Part shown: piece after piece, positions 33,205 to 41,908 of the stretch
Layout: every line of letters starts with the position of its first letter
Numbering within the stretch: the stretch's first letter is position 1
Assembly (NCBI RefSeq): GCF_012911875.1
Contig: NZ_JAAXKZ010000039.1
Location: 1 to 42,760 of the forward strand
Length of the DNA stretch: 42,760 nt
Direction of reading: 5' to 3'
From: Pseudonocardia bannensis
Lineage (GTDB): Bacteria > Actinomycetota > Actinomycetes > Mycobacteriales > Pseudonocardiaceae
Translations under genes and position numbers: made by a program
Notes under the pieces: model-generated
Database searches by the model: none
Told to the model about the DNA's origin: nothing
What the model saw: only the letters and a program-made list of their open reading frames with translations

Positions 33205-33415
33205 GGCAATGCTGCCAGCCGTCGCGACGCATCTCTGCCACGGGCAGCGGATCGACGTCGTGGCGCGGGAGATGTCGTTGCACCCCACCGTGCGCGCGCT
33301 ACTGCCTCGCGCGGTTCCGGGAGCTGACCGGAGCCGATCTCGACGAGGCCAACGACGTGGTCGGGTCGGCACCTGGTGGGCCTCAAGTACAGCGCCTGGA
33401 GCGTTGACGCGGGCA
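33205..33415 (+). pseudogene. PucR-type helix-turn-helix fragment, multiply frameshifted
   Basis: Three successive plus-strand frames give ATHLCHGQRIDVVAREMSLH, then YCLARFRELTGADLDEANDV, then ALKYSAWSVDAG. Together they resemble the C-terminal DNA-binding domain of PucR-family activators, which read about as HxNTLRYRLxRFxELTGxDL followed by a WWAL motif (here split as WWASS/ALKYS). Two frameshifts within 200 bases make it non-functional. Confidence 0.55.
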
Positions 33416-33484
33416 GAGGCATTGGCGGCGGCTGGCCGGGCGGCGGCGAGCGTTCGCTCCCGCCGCCCGGGCCTGTCGTCGTCG

Positions 33485-35413
33485 CTACCGGGAGGCGTCC
33501 TCCAGCGCGGGCTGAACCCGGGGCTCGACCTGGTACTGGTCCAGGTCGGCCTCGCGCGTCATCCGCCAGTAATCGATGATTCGCCAAGGCATGGTGGAGA
33601 CGACCCGGCCGGCCGCGTTTCGGTACCAGTTCGTCATTCCCGGATGGGTCCACAGCATTTGGGAGTGCGCCTCGTCGTGCCGGCGCATGTAGTCCTCCTC
33701 CACCCCCGGCAGAACCTCCACGGCCCGCAGATTCCGCTCTGCCATCGTCACCAGGAGGTCGACGATGTAGTGGATCTGACACTCCGCGACGGTGATGAAG
33801 CTGCCGCCGTGACCCAAGGCGGTCCCAGGGCCGCAGGTGATGAACAGATTCGGGAAGTCCGGCACGGTGATGCCGAGATGCGCGTGCGCGTTCTCGGGGC
33901 CCCAGGTCTCCGCGAGCGTCTTCCCGGAGCGGCCGGTGATCTGCATCGGGTACAGGTACCGGTGGGTGTGGAAGCCGGTGGCCAGGATGATCACGTCGAC
34001 CTCGGCCCCCGTGCCGTCGGTTCCACGTAGGCCCGTCGGCGTGATCTCCGCGACTCCTTCCGCGACGAGGTCGACGTTGTCCCGCCGCAGCGTGGCGTAC
34101 CAGCCGTTGTCGAGCAACATGCGCTTGCCGAACGGCGGATAGTCCGGCAGGGCCTTCTCGACCAGATCCGGTCGCCCCTCTAGCTCCGACTCCAGGTAGC
34201 GGGTGAAGACCCGCCGGTGGCCGTCATTGGCCGCGTTGACCGACCGGTCCGAGTGCTCCCACTCCGGGTCGACCTGCAGTGTGGGGTGCACGCGGTCGTT
34301 GAAGTTCCACGCTAGCCGGGTGCGGTACCAGCGTCGGTAGAACGGGATCCGCTCCATGAGCAGATGGACCGCGTTGTCGACCTCGGTGAAGTAGACGTCG
34401 TTTGGCGCGACCCACTGCGGCGACCGCTGGAAGACCGCCAGCCGGGCGACCGTCCCGGCGATGGCCGGGACGACCTGCATCGCGCTCGCCCCTGTACCGA
34501 CCACCGCGACCCGCTTGCCGGCGAGGTCTAGTCGATCGGGCCAGGTGGCGGTGTGGAAGATCGGCCCATGGAAGGTGTCGAGCCCGGGAATCGGCGGGAT
34601 CTTGGGGCGGTTCAGTGCACCGGTCGCGCTGATGAGGACGCTCGCCGTCAGTTCCTCGCCGTCCTGCGTGCGGACGGTCCACGACGCCGTCTCCGGGTCG
34701 TAGTCGGCGGACACGACCTCGGTGCCAAAGCGGATGACCTTGCGCAGGTCGTACTCGTCGGCGACGTCGCGCAGGTACTGCTCGACCTCGTCGCGCTTTC
34801 CGAAGTGCGTGCTCCAGGCGCGCGGAACGAACGAGTACGAGTAGAGGTAGCTCGGTGTGTCGACCCCGGCTCCGGGATAGATATTCTCCAGCCAGCAGCC
34901 GCCGACGTCGTCGTTCTTCTCAAGGACGACGTGCTCGATGCCCGCCTCGCGGAGCTTGATCGCCGCCAGCATCCCCGAGACGCCAGCCCCGATGATGATC
35001 GCGTCGATGTCGGTCGGCGGTGCGACGCGCGGGGGCACGACCTCGAAGCCATTGTCCTCGGCGACCATATCGGCGTACTCGGGAGGCACGGTCTCACCGT
35101 TCGCCAGCTCGAGCAGCTCGACCAGCGCGGCTCCCGTCGGGACGGGGACGGCCGGAGCGGTACCGGCATCATGTGCCGCCACTGCCTCCAGCGCGGCAGC
35201 CTTGATCTCGGCCGCGACCTGGGGCGAGAAACCCCCCGAGTCGTTGTCGTCCATCCCGCGGCTGCGGGTGGGCCGGTAGGGATCCTGCAGCCATTTGCGG
35301 TCGCCGGTGAGCTGGAAGAGGACCGGGACGAGCGCAGGGAGATTGGCGTGCTCGAGCGCGGCGGCGAGCTCAGCCACATCGGTGGTCCTCGTTGACGGGC
35401 GTGTCTCGGTCAT
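33485..35413 (-). CDS. Baeyer-Villiger monooxygenase, 4-hydroxyacetophenone-monooxygenase type
   Basis: A 642-aa flavin monooxygenase with an N-terminal extension of about 130 residues before the FAD-binding DAIIIGAGVSGMLAAIKL (GxGxxG at 142-147). This extension is the mark of HAPMO-like enzymes that oxidise aryl ketones. VGGCWLENIYPGAGVDTPSY, the BVMO fingerprint FHGPIFHTATWP, the NADPH motif VAVVGTGASAMQV and ILATGFHTHRYLYP are present. MTETRPSTRTTD begins at ATG 35413. It is divergent from the nitroreductase-fold gene with 205 bases between, likely a shared control region. The in-cell substrate is unknown. Confidence 0.92.
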   Translation of the reverse strand: MTETRPSTRTTDVAELAAALEHANLPALVPVLFQLTGDRKWLQDPYRPTRSRGMDDNDSGGFSPQVAAEIKAAALEAVAAHDAGTAPAVPVPTGAALVELLELANGETVPPEYADMVAEDNGFEVVPPRVAPPTDIDAIIIGAGVSGMLAAIKLREAGIEHVVLEKNDDVGGCWLENIYPGAGVDTPSYLYSYSFVPRAWSTHFGKRDEVEQYLRDVADEYDLRKVIRFGTEVVSADYDPETASWTVRTQDGEELTASVLISATGALNRPKIPPIPGLDTFHGPIFHTATWPDRLDLAGKRVAVVGTGASAMQVVPAIAGTVARLAVFQRSPQWVAPNDVYFTEVDNAVHLLMERIPFYRRWYRTRLAWNFNDRVHPTLQVDPEWEHSDRSVNAANDGHRRVFTRYLESELEGRPDLVEKALPDYPPFGKRMLLDNGWYATLRRDNVDLVAEGVAEITPTGLRGTDGTGAEVDVIILATGFHTHRYLYPMQITGRSGKTLAETWGPENAHAHLGITVPDFPNLFITCGPGTALGHGGSFITVAECQIHYIVDLLVTMAERNLRAVEVLPGVEEDYMRRHDEAHSQMLWTHPGMTNWYRNAAGRVVSTMPWRIIDYWRMTREADLDQYQVEPRVQPALEDASR

Positions 35414-35618
35414 GGCCCCCAGTTCCTACGATTTTGGCTGTCAGCGGTTAGGCAGATGCGGGCAGACCTCAGCTGCCCGGAAAGTGTGATCACGGAGCCA
35501 CCTTCACGGTCAAGCTCCAGGTCACTCTCGGTCGGAGCTTGACACGTGGAGTGGGTCACAGCAGTATCGCGCTCTACAACCTAACCACTGATAGGCAAAG
35601 CGAGGAAAGGGGCGAGCA
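35414..35618. promoter_or_regulatory. Divergent control region between the BVMO and nitroreductase genes
   Basis: Both promoters must lie in these 205 bases. CAAGCTCC and GGAGCTTG form an 8-base inverted repeat with a 15-base spacer near 35512-35542, GTGATCAC is a small palindrome near 35487, and GGTTAGG is found near 35439 with its complement CCTAACC near 35578. Any could be an operator; no -10/-35 pair is convincing. Confidence 0.4.
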
Positions 35619-36272
35619 ATGGAGCTGGCCGACGCAATGCGCACCGTGGGCACCTGCCGGTACTACCGGAAGGACCCCATCCCCGACGAGGTTCTGCATC
35701 AGGCCTTCGACGTGGCCCGCTTCGGGCCTCAAGGCGGCAACCGCCAGCCCGTCCGCTGGATCGTCGTCCGCGACCATGCCCGCAAGCAGGCCCTGCAGGA
35801 CCTCTATCTGCCGATGTGGAAGGCCTACTTCAACGGCATCGGCGACGGCACCGTCAACGTCGGCGCCCTCCCCAAGGCCGTCCGCGACGCGGACTACTTC
35901 GCCGAGCACTTCGCCGACGTCCCCGCGATCGTCGTCGTCTGTGCCGAGGTCGACGGGCTCCACCCCACCGACCTGGAGCTCGACCGGCTGTCCGTCGTGG
36001 GCGGAGCGTCGATATACCCGACGGTCCAGAACTTCTGCCTCGCCCTGCGCGACCAGGGTGTCGCCTCTGCGGTGACCACCCTGCTCTGCCACGCCGAGCC
36101 GCAGGTCCGCGAGCTGCTCGAGATCCCCGACGGCTTCCTCACCGCCGCCCACGTCACCATCGGCTATCCCGAGAAGAAGTTCCCGACCAAGCTCACCCGC
36201 AGCCCCGTCGAGGACATCGTCGCCACGGAGACCTTCGCCCAGCCCTACTTCGCCACCACCGCTGGGGTCTGA
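35619..36272 (+). CDS. Nitroreductase-family flavoprotein
   Basis: A 217-aa protein of the FMN-dependent nitroreductase fold. The N-terminal MELADAMRTVGTCRYYRKDP and FDVARFGPQGGNRQPVRWIV (FMN binding: the family reads RxSxRxF and APSGxNxQPW) are typical, followed by SIYPTVQNFCLALRDQGVAS and the C-terminal HVTIGYPEKKFPTKLTRSPV. The ATG is preceded by GAGGAAAGGGG. First gene of a plus-strand cluster with an acyl-CoA ligase, MBL hydrolase, P450 and LLM oxidoreductase. Enzymes of this fold also reduce enones or take part in dehydrogenation, so nitro reduction should not be assumed. Confidence 0.9.
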   Translation: MELADAMRTVGTCRYYRKDPIPDEVLHQAFDVARFGPQGGNRQPVRWIVVRDHARKQALQDLYLPMWKAYFNGIGDGTVNVGALPKAVRDADYFAEHFADVPAIVVVCAEVDGLHPTDLELDRLSVVGGASIYPTVQNFCLALRDQGVASAVTTLLCHAEPQVRELLEIPDGFLTAAHVTIGYPEKKFPTKLTRSPVEDIVATETFAQPYFATTAGV

Positions 36273-36316
36273 CGCAGCCGACCCGTCGACATCACCGATC
36301 ACGCAGGAGACCGTCC

Positions 36317-37867
36317 GTGCCCGACCTCGCCCCGCACCACCGGACCCTCTTGGGACGCGCCACCATCGGTGACCAGCTTCGCCGTCACGCTAGGACACAG
36401 CCAGACAAGGTGGCGTTCATCGCCTACGGCGCCGACGGCACCAGGGCGCAGACGACCTACAGCGAGCTCGACCAGCGCGCCAACCGGTTCGCGCACCTCT
36501 ACACGACACGCGGAATCGGACGCGGAGGCCGGATCGCGTCGATGGCCCGCAACAGCGTCGACGTCGTCGCGGCGTACTACGGGGCGCTCAAGGTCGGCGC
36601 GGGATTCACCGGAGTCAACCCGCTGTACCGCGAGGCGGAGATCTCCCACCAGATCACGCACAGCAGGGCCAGGCTGGTGCTGGCCGACGCAGAGTTCGAG
36701 AAGCTGGTCGACGCGGTGCTGCCGGAAGACGCGATCCAGCTCGCCTACGGGGCCGAGCTGAACCGGATGCTCGACGCCCAGCCCACCACCGAGCCCGAGG
36801 TGGAACTCGACGAGAACGACGTGGCCCTGATCGTGTACACCTCCGGGACCGAGGCGGCCCCGAAGGGTGTCATGATCCCGCACCGGAACTACCTCGCCTC
36901 CACCGCACCCGCATGGGGATGGGGTCTGGAGACCGGGCCGAAGGACACCTGGCTGTTCGTCATGCCCTTCCACACCATCGCCGGACTCGGTTCGATGACC
37001 AGCCTCACCCTGATGGGTGCCACCCTCGTCCTCCCCGCGACGGTCGAGCCGGCGAGCGCGCTGCAGATCATCGGCCACGAGCAGGTCACGGTGATCTCAC
37101 AGACGCCGACCTTTTACGTGGCCCTGTCCCGGCAGGCGGAGTTCGGGCCCGACACGGTCGGCCAGGTCCGCCGATGCATGACCTACGGCGGGCAGATCCC
37201 GCCCCAGCTCATCGACGCCTGGGCTGCGGCCACACCGGACGTCGTGTGGGGCACGTACTGGGGCCAGTCCGAGCTCTCGCAGCTTGGCACCGTCGGGTTC
37301 TTCCGGAAGCTCGAAGACATCCCCGACCAGGACCCGTCGTGGATCGGCAAGCCGGTCACCCACCTCGAGATCAAGGTGGTCGACGCCGAGGGCAACGACG
37401 CCGAGATCGGCGAGCTGCTCTGCCGGACGCCGTCGGCCATGCTCGGCTACCTCGACGACCCCGAGCGCACCGCCGAGACGTTCCGGGACGGATGGGTCCA
37501 CACCGGCGACATGGTGCGAATCGACGCCGACGGCAACCTCTTCTTCTACGACCGGCTCAAGGACATGATCAAGTCCGGTGGCATGAACGTCTCGTCGCAG
37601 GAGGTCGAGCGTGTCGTGCACAGCCATCCGGACGTTCTGCGAGCCGCCGTGGTCGGCATGCCGGACCCCTACTGGTCGGAGGCCGTAACGGCGTTCGTCA
37701 TCCCGCAGGACGGCCACGGGGTCACCTCCGAGGCGATCATTGCGCACTGCAAGGAGCACCTCGCCTCCTACAAGGTGCCGAAGGCGGTCCACATCGTGGA
37801 GGAGCTGCCGGTCGACCCACAGGGCAAGATCCTGAAGCGTCAGCTGCGCGCGACGCCGACGACATGA
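36317..37867 (+). CDS. AMP-dependent acyl-CoA ligase
   Basis: A 516-aa ANL-family ligase. Motifs: VALIVYTSGTEAAPKGVMIP (first T of the TTG pattern replaced, as SGTEAAPKG), TYWGQSELSQLGTVG, DGWVHTGDMVRIDADGN, RLKDMIKSGGMNVSSQEVER and the C-terminal lysine in PVDPQGKILKRQL. GTG 36317 has AGGAGA six bases upstream, 44 bases after the nitroreductase stop. It would activate an aromatic or short-chain acid formed by the oxidases in this cluster. Its stop overlaps the start of the broken TetR gene as ATGA, which shows that regulator was once translationally coupled to it. Confidence 0.92.
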   Translation: MPDLAPHHRTLLGRATIGDQLRRHARTQPDKVAFIAYGADGTRAQTTYSELDQRANRFAHLYTTRGIGRGGRIASMARNSVDVVAAYYGALKVGAGFTGVNPLYREAEISHQITHSRARLVLADAEFEKLVDAVLPEDAIQLAYGAELNRMLDAQPTTEPEVELDENDVALIVYTSGTEAAPKGVMIPHRNYLASTAPAWGWGLETGPKDTWLFVMPFHTIAGLGSMTSLTLMGATLVLPATVEPASALQIIGHEQVTVISQTPTFYVALSRQAEFGPDTVGQVRRCMTYGGQIPPQLIDAWAAATPDVVWGTYWGQSELSQLGTVGFFRKLEDIPDQDPSWIGKPVTHLEIKVVDAEGNDAEIGELLCRTPSAMLGYLDDPERTAETFRDGWVHTGDMVRIDADGNLFFYDRLKDMIKSGGMNVSSQEVERVVHSHPDVLRAAVVGMPDPYWSEAVTAFVIPQDGHGVTSEAIIAHCKEHLASYKVPKAVHIVEELPVDPQGKILKRQLRATPTT

Positions 37868-38028
37868 TGTCAGCAGAGCCTGCCGTGCTCAGGCAGACCG
37901 GCGTGCGGCGCGAGGAGATCGTCACCGTGGTCGCAGCCGTGTTCGCGCGCAATGCCTACGCCAACGTGGGGCTCCAAGACATCGCCGAGGTCTTGGGAAT
38001 GCGCGGCCCCAGCCTCTACCACCATTCT
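37864..38028 (+). pseudogene. TetR regulator, N-terminal DNA-binding domain only
   Basis: ATG 37864 overlaps the ligase stop. The frame reads VLRQTGVRREEIVTVVAAVF, then ARNAYANVGLQDIAEVLGMR and GPSLYHH: a full TetR helix-turn-helix of the same type as the gene at 30505, and then the sequence jumps to MFS transporter code. The ligand domain is missing. As translated it would make a 64-aa peptide ending 30 bases into the next fragment. Confidence 0.85.
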
Positions 38029-38426
38029 CGGTGCTCTCGACCCCGCTGTTTCTCGTGATCCGGGACGCTCCCGTCGGCTTCGCGATCGCGGCGCAGGCGG
38101 TCTTCAGCCTCATGCTCGGGGTCCTGGTCTCCACAACGATCGTGGCCATGACCGAGATCTTCCCGACGCAGGTCCGGTCCAGCTCCGCGGCGATGAGCTA
38201 CAACATCTCGGTCGCGCTGTTCGGCGGCACCGCGCCCTTCATCGCCGTCTGGCTCGTGAACGCCACCGGGACGGCGATCTCGCTGGCCTACTGCCTGATC
38301 GCGACAGCGCTCGTCTGCTTGGCCGGCATGCTCGCTCTGCCCGCGGCGGCCCCGTCAGCCGCCCCGGCGCAGGCCGGCCCCGAGGACGGCCCCCCGCACC
38401 GAGGTGCCGGGCTGGCCACGCAGTAG
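38029..38426 (+). pseudogene. MFS transporter (metabolite:H+ symporter type), C-terminal fragment
   Basis: Directly after the TetR fragment the frame gives LFLVIRDAPVGFAIAAQAVF, SLMLGVLVSTTIVAMTEIFP, TQVRSSSAAMSYNISVALFG, GTAPFIAVWLVNATG and ISLAYCLIATALVCLAGML. These are about the last three transmembrane helices with the TEIFPTxVR loop that is typical of the MHS family (shikimate, proline/betaine type carriers). The first nine or so helices are absent. Uptake of a substrate acid by the lost carrier is a fair inference for the cluster. Confidence 0.85.
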
Positions 38427-38431
38427 GACGC

Positions 38432-38456
38432 GCGGCCGCCGCTTTCCGGCGGCCGC
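38432..38456. terminator. Hairpin after the MFS fragment
   Basis: GCGGCCGCC (38432-38440) and GGCGGCCGC (38448-38456) pair perfectly over a seven-base loop with three T residues, just after the MFS stop. Confidence 0.7.
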
Positions 38457-38467
38457 AAGACCACGCT

Positions 38468-38497
38468 GTCGAGGATCCGTCACACCGGATCCTCGAC
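38468..38497. promoter_or_regulatory. Perfect 12-bp inverted repeat, possible operator
   Basis: GTCGAGGATCCG (38468-38479) and CGGATCCTCGAC (38486-38497) are exact reverse complements with spacer TCACAC. It ends 32 bases before the MBL start codon and 20 before its AAGGAGG, and follows a separate terminator. A second terminator or a binding site for a dimeric repressor are both possible. Confidence 0.55.
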
Positions 38498-38529
38498 ACC
38501 ACCGCAGCACAATGATCAAGGAGGATCGC

Positions 38530-39444
38530 ATGGCTAAAACGATCGAGATCGGCGGCGTGTCCGTCACCCGAGTGATGGAGTGGGAGGGCCTCTTCGCGCC
38601 AGGAACCGAGCTCGTCCCGGATAGCGACCAGCAGTTCTGGGAGAGCGAGCGCGAGCTGCTCGTGCCCGACCACTGGGACCCCGAGACCGGCCTGGTGCGC
38701 GCCTGCCTACAGACCTTCGTCCTGCGGAGCGAGGGCCGCACGATCCTCGTCGACACCGGCGCGGGCGACGGCAAGGAGCGCCCTTACATCCCGGTCTTCG
38801 GGCATCTGGAGACCGGATTCCTGGACCGGCTCGCCGAGGCGGGCGTCCGACCCGAGGACGTCGACGTCGTGGTCAACACGCACGTGCACATCGACCACGT
38901 CGGCTGGAACACCTACCTGCACGACCGCGAGTGGGTACCGACCTTCCCGAATGCTCGCTACGTGTTCAGCAAGACCGACTACGAGTACTGGAACCCGGTC
39001 AACGGGCACGAGCGCCGGGGAGCGTTCGTCAACCAGAACATGTTCGAGGACAGCGTGCTCCCGGTCTGCCAGGCGGGCCTCGCCGACGCCTGGGAGGGCG
39101 ACACCCATCGGCTTGACGGGAACTTGACGCTTGAGCTGGCCCCCGGGCACACCCCGGGTCTGTCCGTGCTCAAGCTCGAGTCCGAGGGCGAGCGCGCGGT
39201 GTTCGTCGGCGACCTGCTGCACAGCCCTTCCCAGATCCTCAACCCGGACTGGAACAGCTGCTTCTGTGAGGACCCGGCCCGGGCACGCGAGTCCCGGCGA
39301 AAGGTCCTGTCGTGGGCCGCGGACAACAACGCCCTGCTGGTGCCCGCGCACTTCGGTGGCCAGCACGCTGCCGAGGTCGTCCGCACCGGCAACGACTTCG
39401 CGGTCAAAGGGTGGGCGCCCTTCAAGGACACGGTCGCCTCCTGA
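38530..39444 (+). CDS. MBL-fold metallo-hydrolase
   Basis: A 304-aa metallo-beta-lactamase-fold hydrolase. The motif NTHVHIDHVGWNTYLH holds HxHxDH; later ligands are LELAPGHTPGLSVLKLES (His), AVFVGDLLHSPSQILNPDWN (Asp) and LLVPAHFGG (His). LFAPGTELVPDSDQQFW near the start and the overall length resemble quorum-lactonase-like and alkylsulfatase-unlike MBL proteins seen in catabolic clusters. AAGGAGG lies six bases before ATG 38530. In this cluster a role in opening a lactone or ester from the BVMO is plausible, by analogy with the SMP-30 protein of the other operon. Not proven. Confidence 0.9.
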   Translation: MAKTIEIGGVSVTRVMEWEGLFAPGTELVPDSDQQFWESERELLVPDHWDPETGLVRACLQTFVLRSEGRTILVDTGAGDGKERPYIPVFGHLETGFLDRLAEAGVRPEDVDVVVNTHVHIDHVGWNTYLHDREWVPTFPNARYVFSKTDYEYWNPVNGHERRGAFVNQNMFEDSVLPVCQAGLADAWEGDTHRLDGNLTLELAPGHTPGLSVLKLESEGERAVFVGDLLHSPSQILNPDWNSCFCEDPARARESRRKVLSWAADNNALLVPAHFGGQHAAEVVRTGNDFAVKGWAPFKDTVAS

Positions 39445-39475
39445 CGGCCGCAACCCGCTCATCGAAGGAGCAGTC

Positions 39476-40681
39476 GTGACAGTGATGTTCGATCCGCTCG
39501 ACCCGGAACAGTTGGCCGACCCGTTCCCGACCTACCGTGCCCTCCGCACTGAGGACCCGGTGCAGCGCATCCCGGTGGGCGGCGGGACGTGGGTGGTCTC
39601 GCGGTACGAGGACGTGAAGAACCTCGTCCGCTCGGGAGACGGCCTCATGCAGCCGCCGGGGTTCACCACCCCGACCGAGTTCGCGGGCGGGCCGGCGGAA
39701 CGGATCTACAAGGGCCTGATGGTGCTCAACGACGCACCGGTGCACACCCGACTTCGCAAGCTCGCTGAGAAGGCCATGACGCGCGGCGCGGTGGAGCGGC
39801 TCAGGGCCGACGTCGATGCCGTCGTCGAGGAGTGCGTCGACACCATGCTGGAACGCGGGGAGGCGGACGCGATCACCGACCTCGCGTTCGCCGTTCCGCT
39901 GCGAGTCATCTGCGGCATGCTCGGCATCCCGGAGGCGGACCGGACCCAGATGCTGGAGTGGACCCCCGACTTCTTCCGGATCTTCCTCCCCTCGGCCAAT
40001 GACGCCGAGGGCATCGCAGCTTGCCACCACGCCTGCCAGAATTTCATCGACTATCTCAGTGAGCAGATCGAGTTCCGCCGGCGGACACCGGGCGACGACA
40101 TCTTCTCGGCGCTCGTGCGGGCCGAGGACGAGGGAGACCGGCTCAACCGCGACGAGCTGGTCGCCACGGTGCTGTCGCTGCTGACGGGCGGCTTCGACAC
40201 CACGATGGGAATGATCAGCGCGGGCGTCTTCGGGCTCGCTCGGCAGCCGGAGCAGCTCGAGCGCCTGAGCGCCGACCCGGCCGGCGTCGCCAAGTCGGCA
40301 GTGGACGAGTTCCTGCGCTGGGAGTCTCCGGTCGGGGTCACCTACCGCCACTACCGGCACGACATCGAGGTAGCTGGGACGACCATCCCCGCCGGAGAAC
40401 CGATCTGGCTGCTCCTGCTGTCCGCTAACCACGACGAGGCGCAGTTCGACGACCCGGACGGCTTCGACGTGGTGCGGCCGAAGAACCGGCACGTGGCGTT
40501 CGGCGGAGCGCATCACTACTGCATTGGCAACCAGCTCGCCCGGTTGGAGGGCGAGGTCGTCTTCCGTGAGATCGGCAAGCGGATCGGCTCGATCGAGGTG
40601 ACAGGCGATGCGCCACGCCGGCCCAACTTCCAGTTCCGCTCGTTCCTCACCCTGCCGGTGAAGGTCTCGCCTGCGGCGTAG
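39476..40681 (+). CDS. Cytochrome P450
   Basis: A 401-aa class-I bacterial P450, soluble, that hydroxylates a small substrate with electrons from ferredoxin. FDPLDPEQLADPFPTYRALR is a typical start; the I-helix has LLTGGFDTTMGM (acid/alcohol pair DT), the K-helix ExxR is in DEFLRWESPVGVTYRHYRHD, and the heme loop is HVAFGGAHHYCIGNQLAR with the Cys near residue 349. GTG 39476 follows GGAG by five bases; an ATG at 39485 also fits. The gene lies 31 bases after the MBL gene and ends before a strong terminator. No ferredoxin gene is nearby. Confidence 0.94.
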   Translation: MTVMFDPLDPEQLADPFPTYRALRTEDPVQRIPVGGGTWVVSRYEDVKNLVRSGDGLMQPPGFTTPTEFAGGPAERIYKGLMVLNDAPVHTRLRKLAEKAMTRGAVERLRADVDAVVEECVDTMLERGEADAITDLAFAVPLRVICGMLGIPEADRTQMLEWTPDFFRIFLPSANDAEGIAACHHACQNFIDYLSEQIEFRRRTPGDDIFSALVRAEDEGDRLNRDELVATVLSLLTGGFDTTMGMISAGVFGLARQPEQLERLSADPAGVAKSAVDEFLRWESPVGVTYRHYRHDIEVAGTTIPAGEPIWLLLLSANHDEAQFDDPDGFDVVRPKNRHVAFGGAHHYCIGNQLARLEGEVVFREIGKRIGSIEVTGDAPRRPNFQFRSFLTLPVKVSPAA

Positions 40682-40687
40682 GCCATA

Positions 40688-40722
40688 AAGCGGGGCCGAC
40701 GGCGCTGCCGCCGGCCCCGCTT
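40688..40722. terminator. Strong hairpin between the P450 and LLM genes
   Basis: AAGCGGGGCCG (40688-40698) pairs with CGGCCCCGCTT (40712-40722); the loop itself can pair further (GGC/GCC). It starts six bases after the P450 stop. It may only lessen transcription into the LLM gene. Confidence 0.75.
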
Positions 40723-40764
40723 CCCGTCCGGATCGTTCCCTCGCTCCTGCAACGAAGGAGAGAC

Positions 40765-41868
40765 ATGACCGCTGCTTCCTCGAGCCCCGCGCTCCGGATC
40801 CTCGACGAGAACCCGCTCAAGCTAGGCCTGTTCGGCATGACCGTGTCAGGTGGCATCACCATGACCGACGTCGACGGGGCCTTCGAGCTGAGCTGGGAGT
40901 CGACGTTGAGCCTCGCCCGTCAGGCCGACGCGATGGGCCTCGATCTCCTCGTCCCTGTCGCACGCTGGCGGGGCTACGACGGCCGTCTCGACCCGAACGG
41001 GCAGAGCTACGAGACCTTCACGTGGGCCGCCGGGGTGGCCGCGTCGACGTCTCGCATCGTGGTGACGGCCACCGCGCACGCTCCGGCACTGCACCCGCTG
41101 GTGGCCGCCAAGCAGGCGGCGACGGTCGACGCCATCTCCGGCGGTCGCTTCGCATTGAACGCGGTCATGGGCTGGTTCAGCCCCGAGCTGGACATGTTCG
41201 GCATAGATACCAAAGACCACGACGACCGCTACCGCTTCGGCGACGAGTGGATGACCGTCATCGACCGGCTGTGGGCCGAGTCGGAGCCGTTCGACCACGA
41301 CGGCCGCGCGTTCCAGATGAAGGGGGCAAAGTCCGCTCCGCGGCCGGCTACCCGCCCCCTGGTCCTCAACGCCGGAGCGAGTCCGGCCGGGATCGATTTT
41401 TCCGCCCGACACGCCGACGTCAACTTCGCGACGATCATGACCGTCGAGCAGGGCCGCCAGCTCGCCGAGTCCATCCACAAGGTCGCCGAAGGACACGGCA
41501 GGCAGGTTCGGGTCATGACCTACGGCACCGTCGTCATCGGGGACACCGAGGCCGACGCACATCGCCGCTACCAGGAGATCCTCGATCACGGTGACGTCGA
41601 GGCCGCCCGCAACTTCATGCACTTCCTCGGCCTGAACAGCTCGTCCTTCGAGGCCCAGATCGTCGCCGCGCTCGAAGAGCACTTCGTCTCCAGCGGCGGT
41701 GGCTTCCCGATCGTCGGCACCGCCGAGCAGGTCGCCGACCAGCTCGCCGCGATCCACGACACCGGCATCGAGGGCTTCATGATGGGCGGTGTGCCCTACA
41801 GCGGGATGCTCAACCGCTTCGACGCCGAGGTGATGCCGCTGCTCAAGGAGCGTGGCTTGCGGGTCTGA
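40765..41868 (+). CDS. LLM-class flavin-dependent oxidoreductase
   Basis: A 367-aa luciferase-fold monooxygenase, SsuD/alkanesulfonate- and pyrimidine-oxygenase (RutA)-like. LGLFGMTVSGGITMTDVDGA starts it; DLLVPVARWRGYDGRLDPNG, FTWAAGVAASTSRIVVTATA, HPLVAAKQAATVDAISGGRF and NAVMGWFSPELDMFGIDTKD are the core barrel motifs of this subgroup; the end has GGFPIVGTAEQVADQLAAIH and FMMGGVPYSGML. GAAGGAGAGAC places ATG 40765. Such enzymes use reduced FMN supplied by a partner reductase; the nitroreductase-fold protein in this cluster could be one source, though that is only inference. Confidence 0.92.
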   Translation: MTAASSSPALRILDENPLKLGLFGMTVSGGITMTDVDGAFELSWESTLSLARQADAMGLDLLVPVARWRGYDGRLDPNGQSYETFTWAAGVAASTSRIVVTATAHAPALHPLVAAKQAATVDAISGGRFALNAVMGWFSPELDMFGIDTKDHDDRYRFGDEWMTVIDRLWAESEPFDHDGRAFQMKGAKSAPRPATRPLVLNAGASPAGIDFSARHADVNFATIMTVEQGRQLAESIHKVAEGHGRQVRVMTYGTVVIGDTEADAHRRYQEILDHGDVEAARNFMHFLGLNSSSFEAQIVAALEEHFVSSGGGFPIVGTAEQVADQLAAIHDTGIEGFMMGGVPYSGMLNRFDAEVMPLLKERGLRV

Positions 41869-41908
41869 CAGGGAGCGGGACCGACGACACCCGTGACGAG
41901 GAGGCCTC

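Noticed and set aside
35816..36316. N-terminal extension of the acyl-CoA ligase
   Set aside because: The frame is open upstream but overlaps the nitroreductase gene in another frame and reads as Arg-rich shadow; GTG 36317 has a good ribosome binding site.
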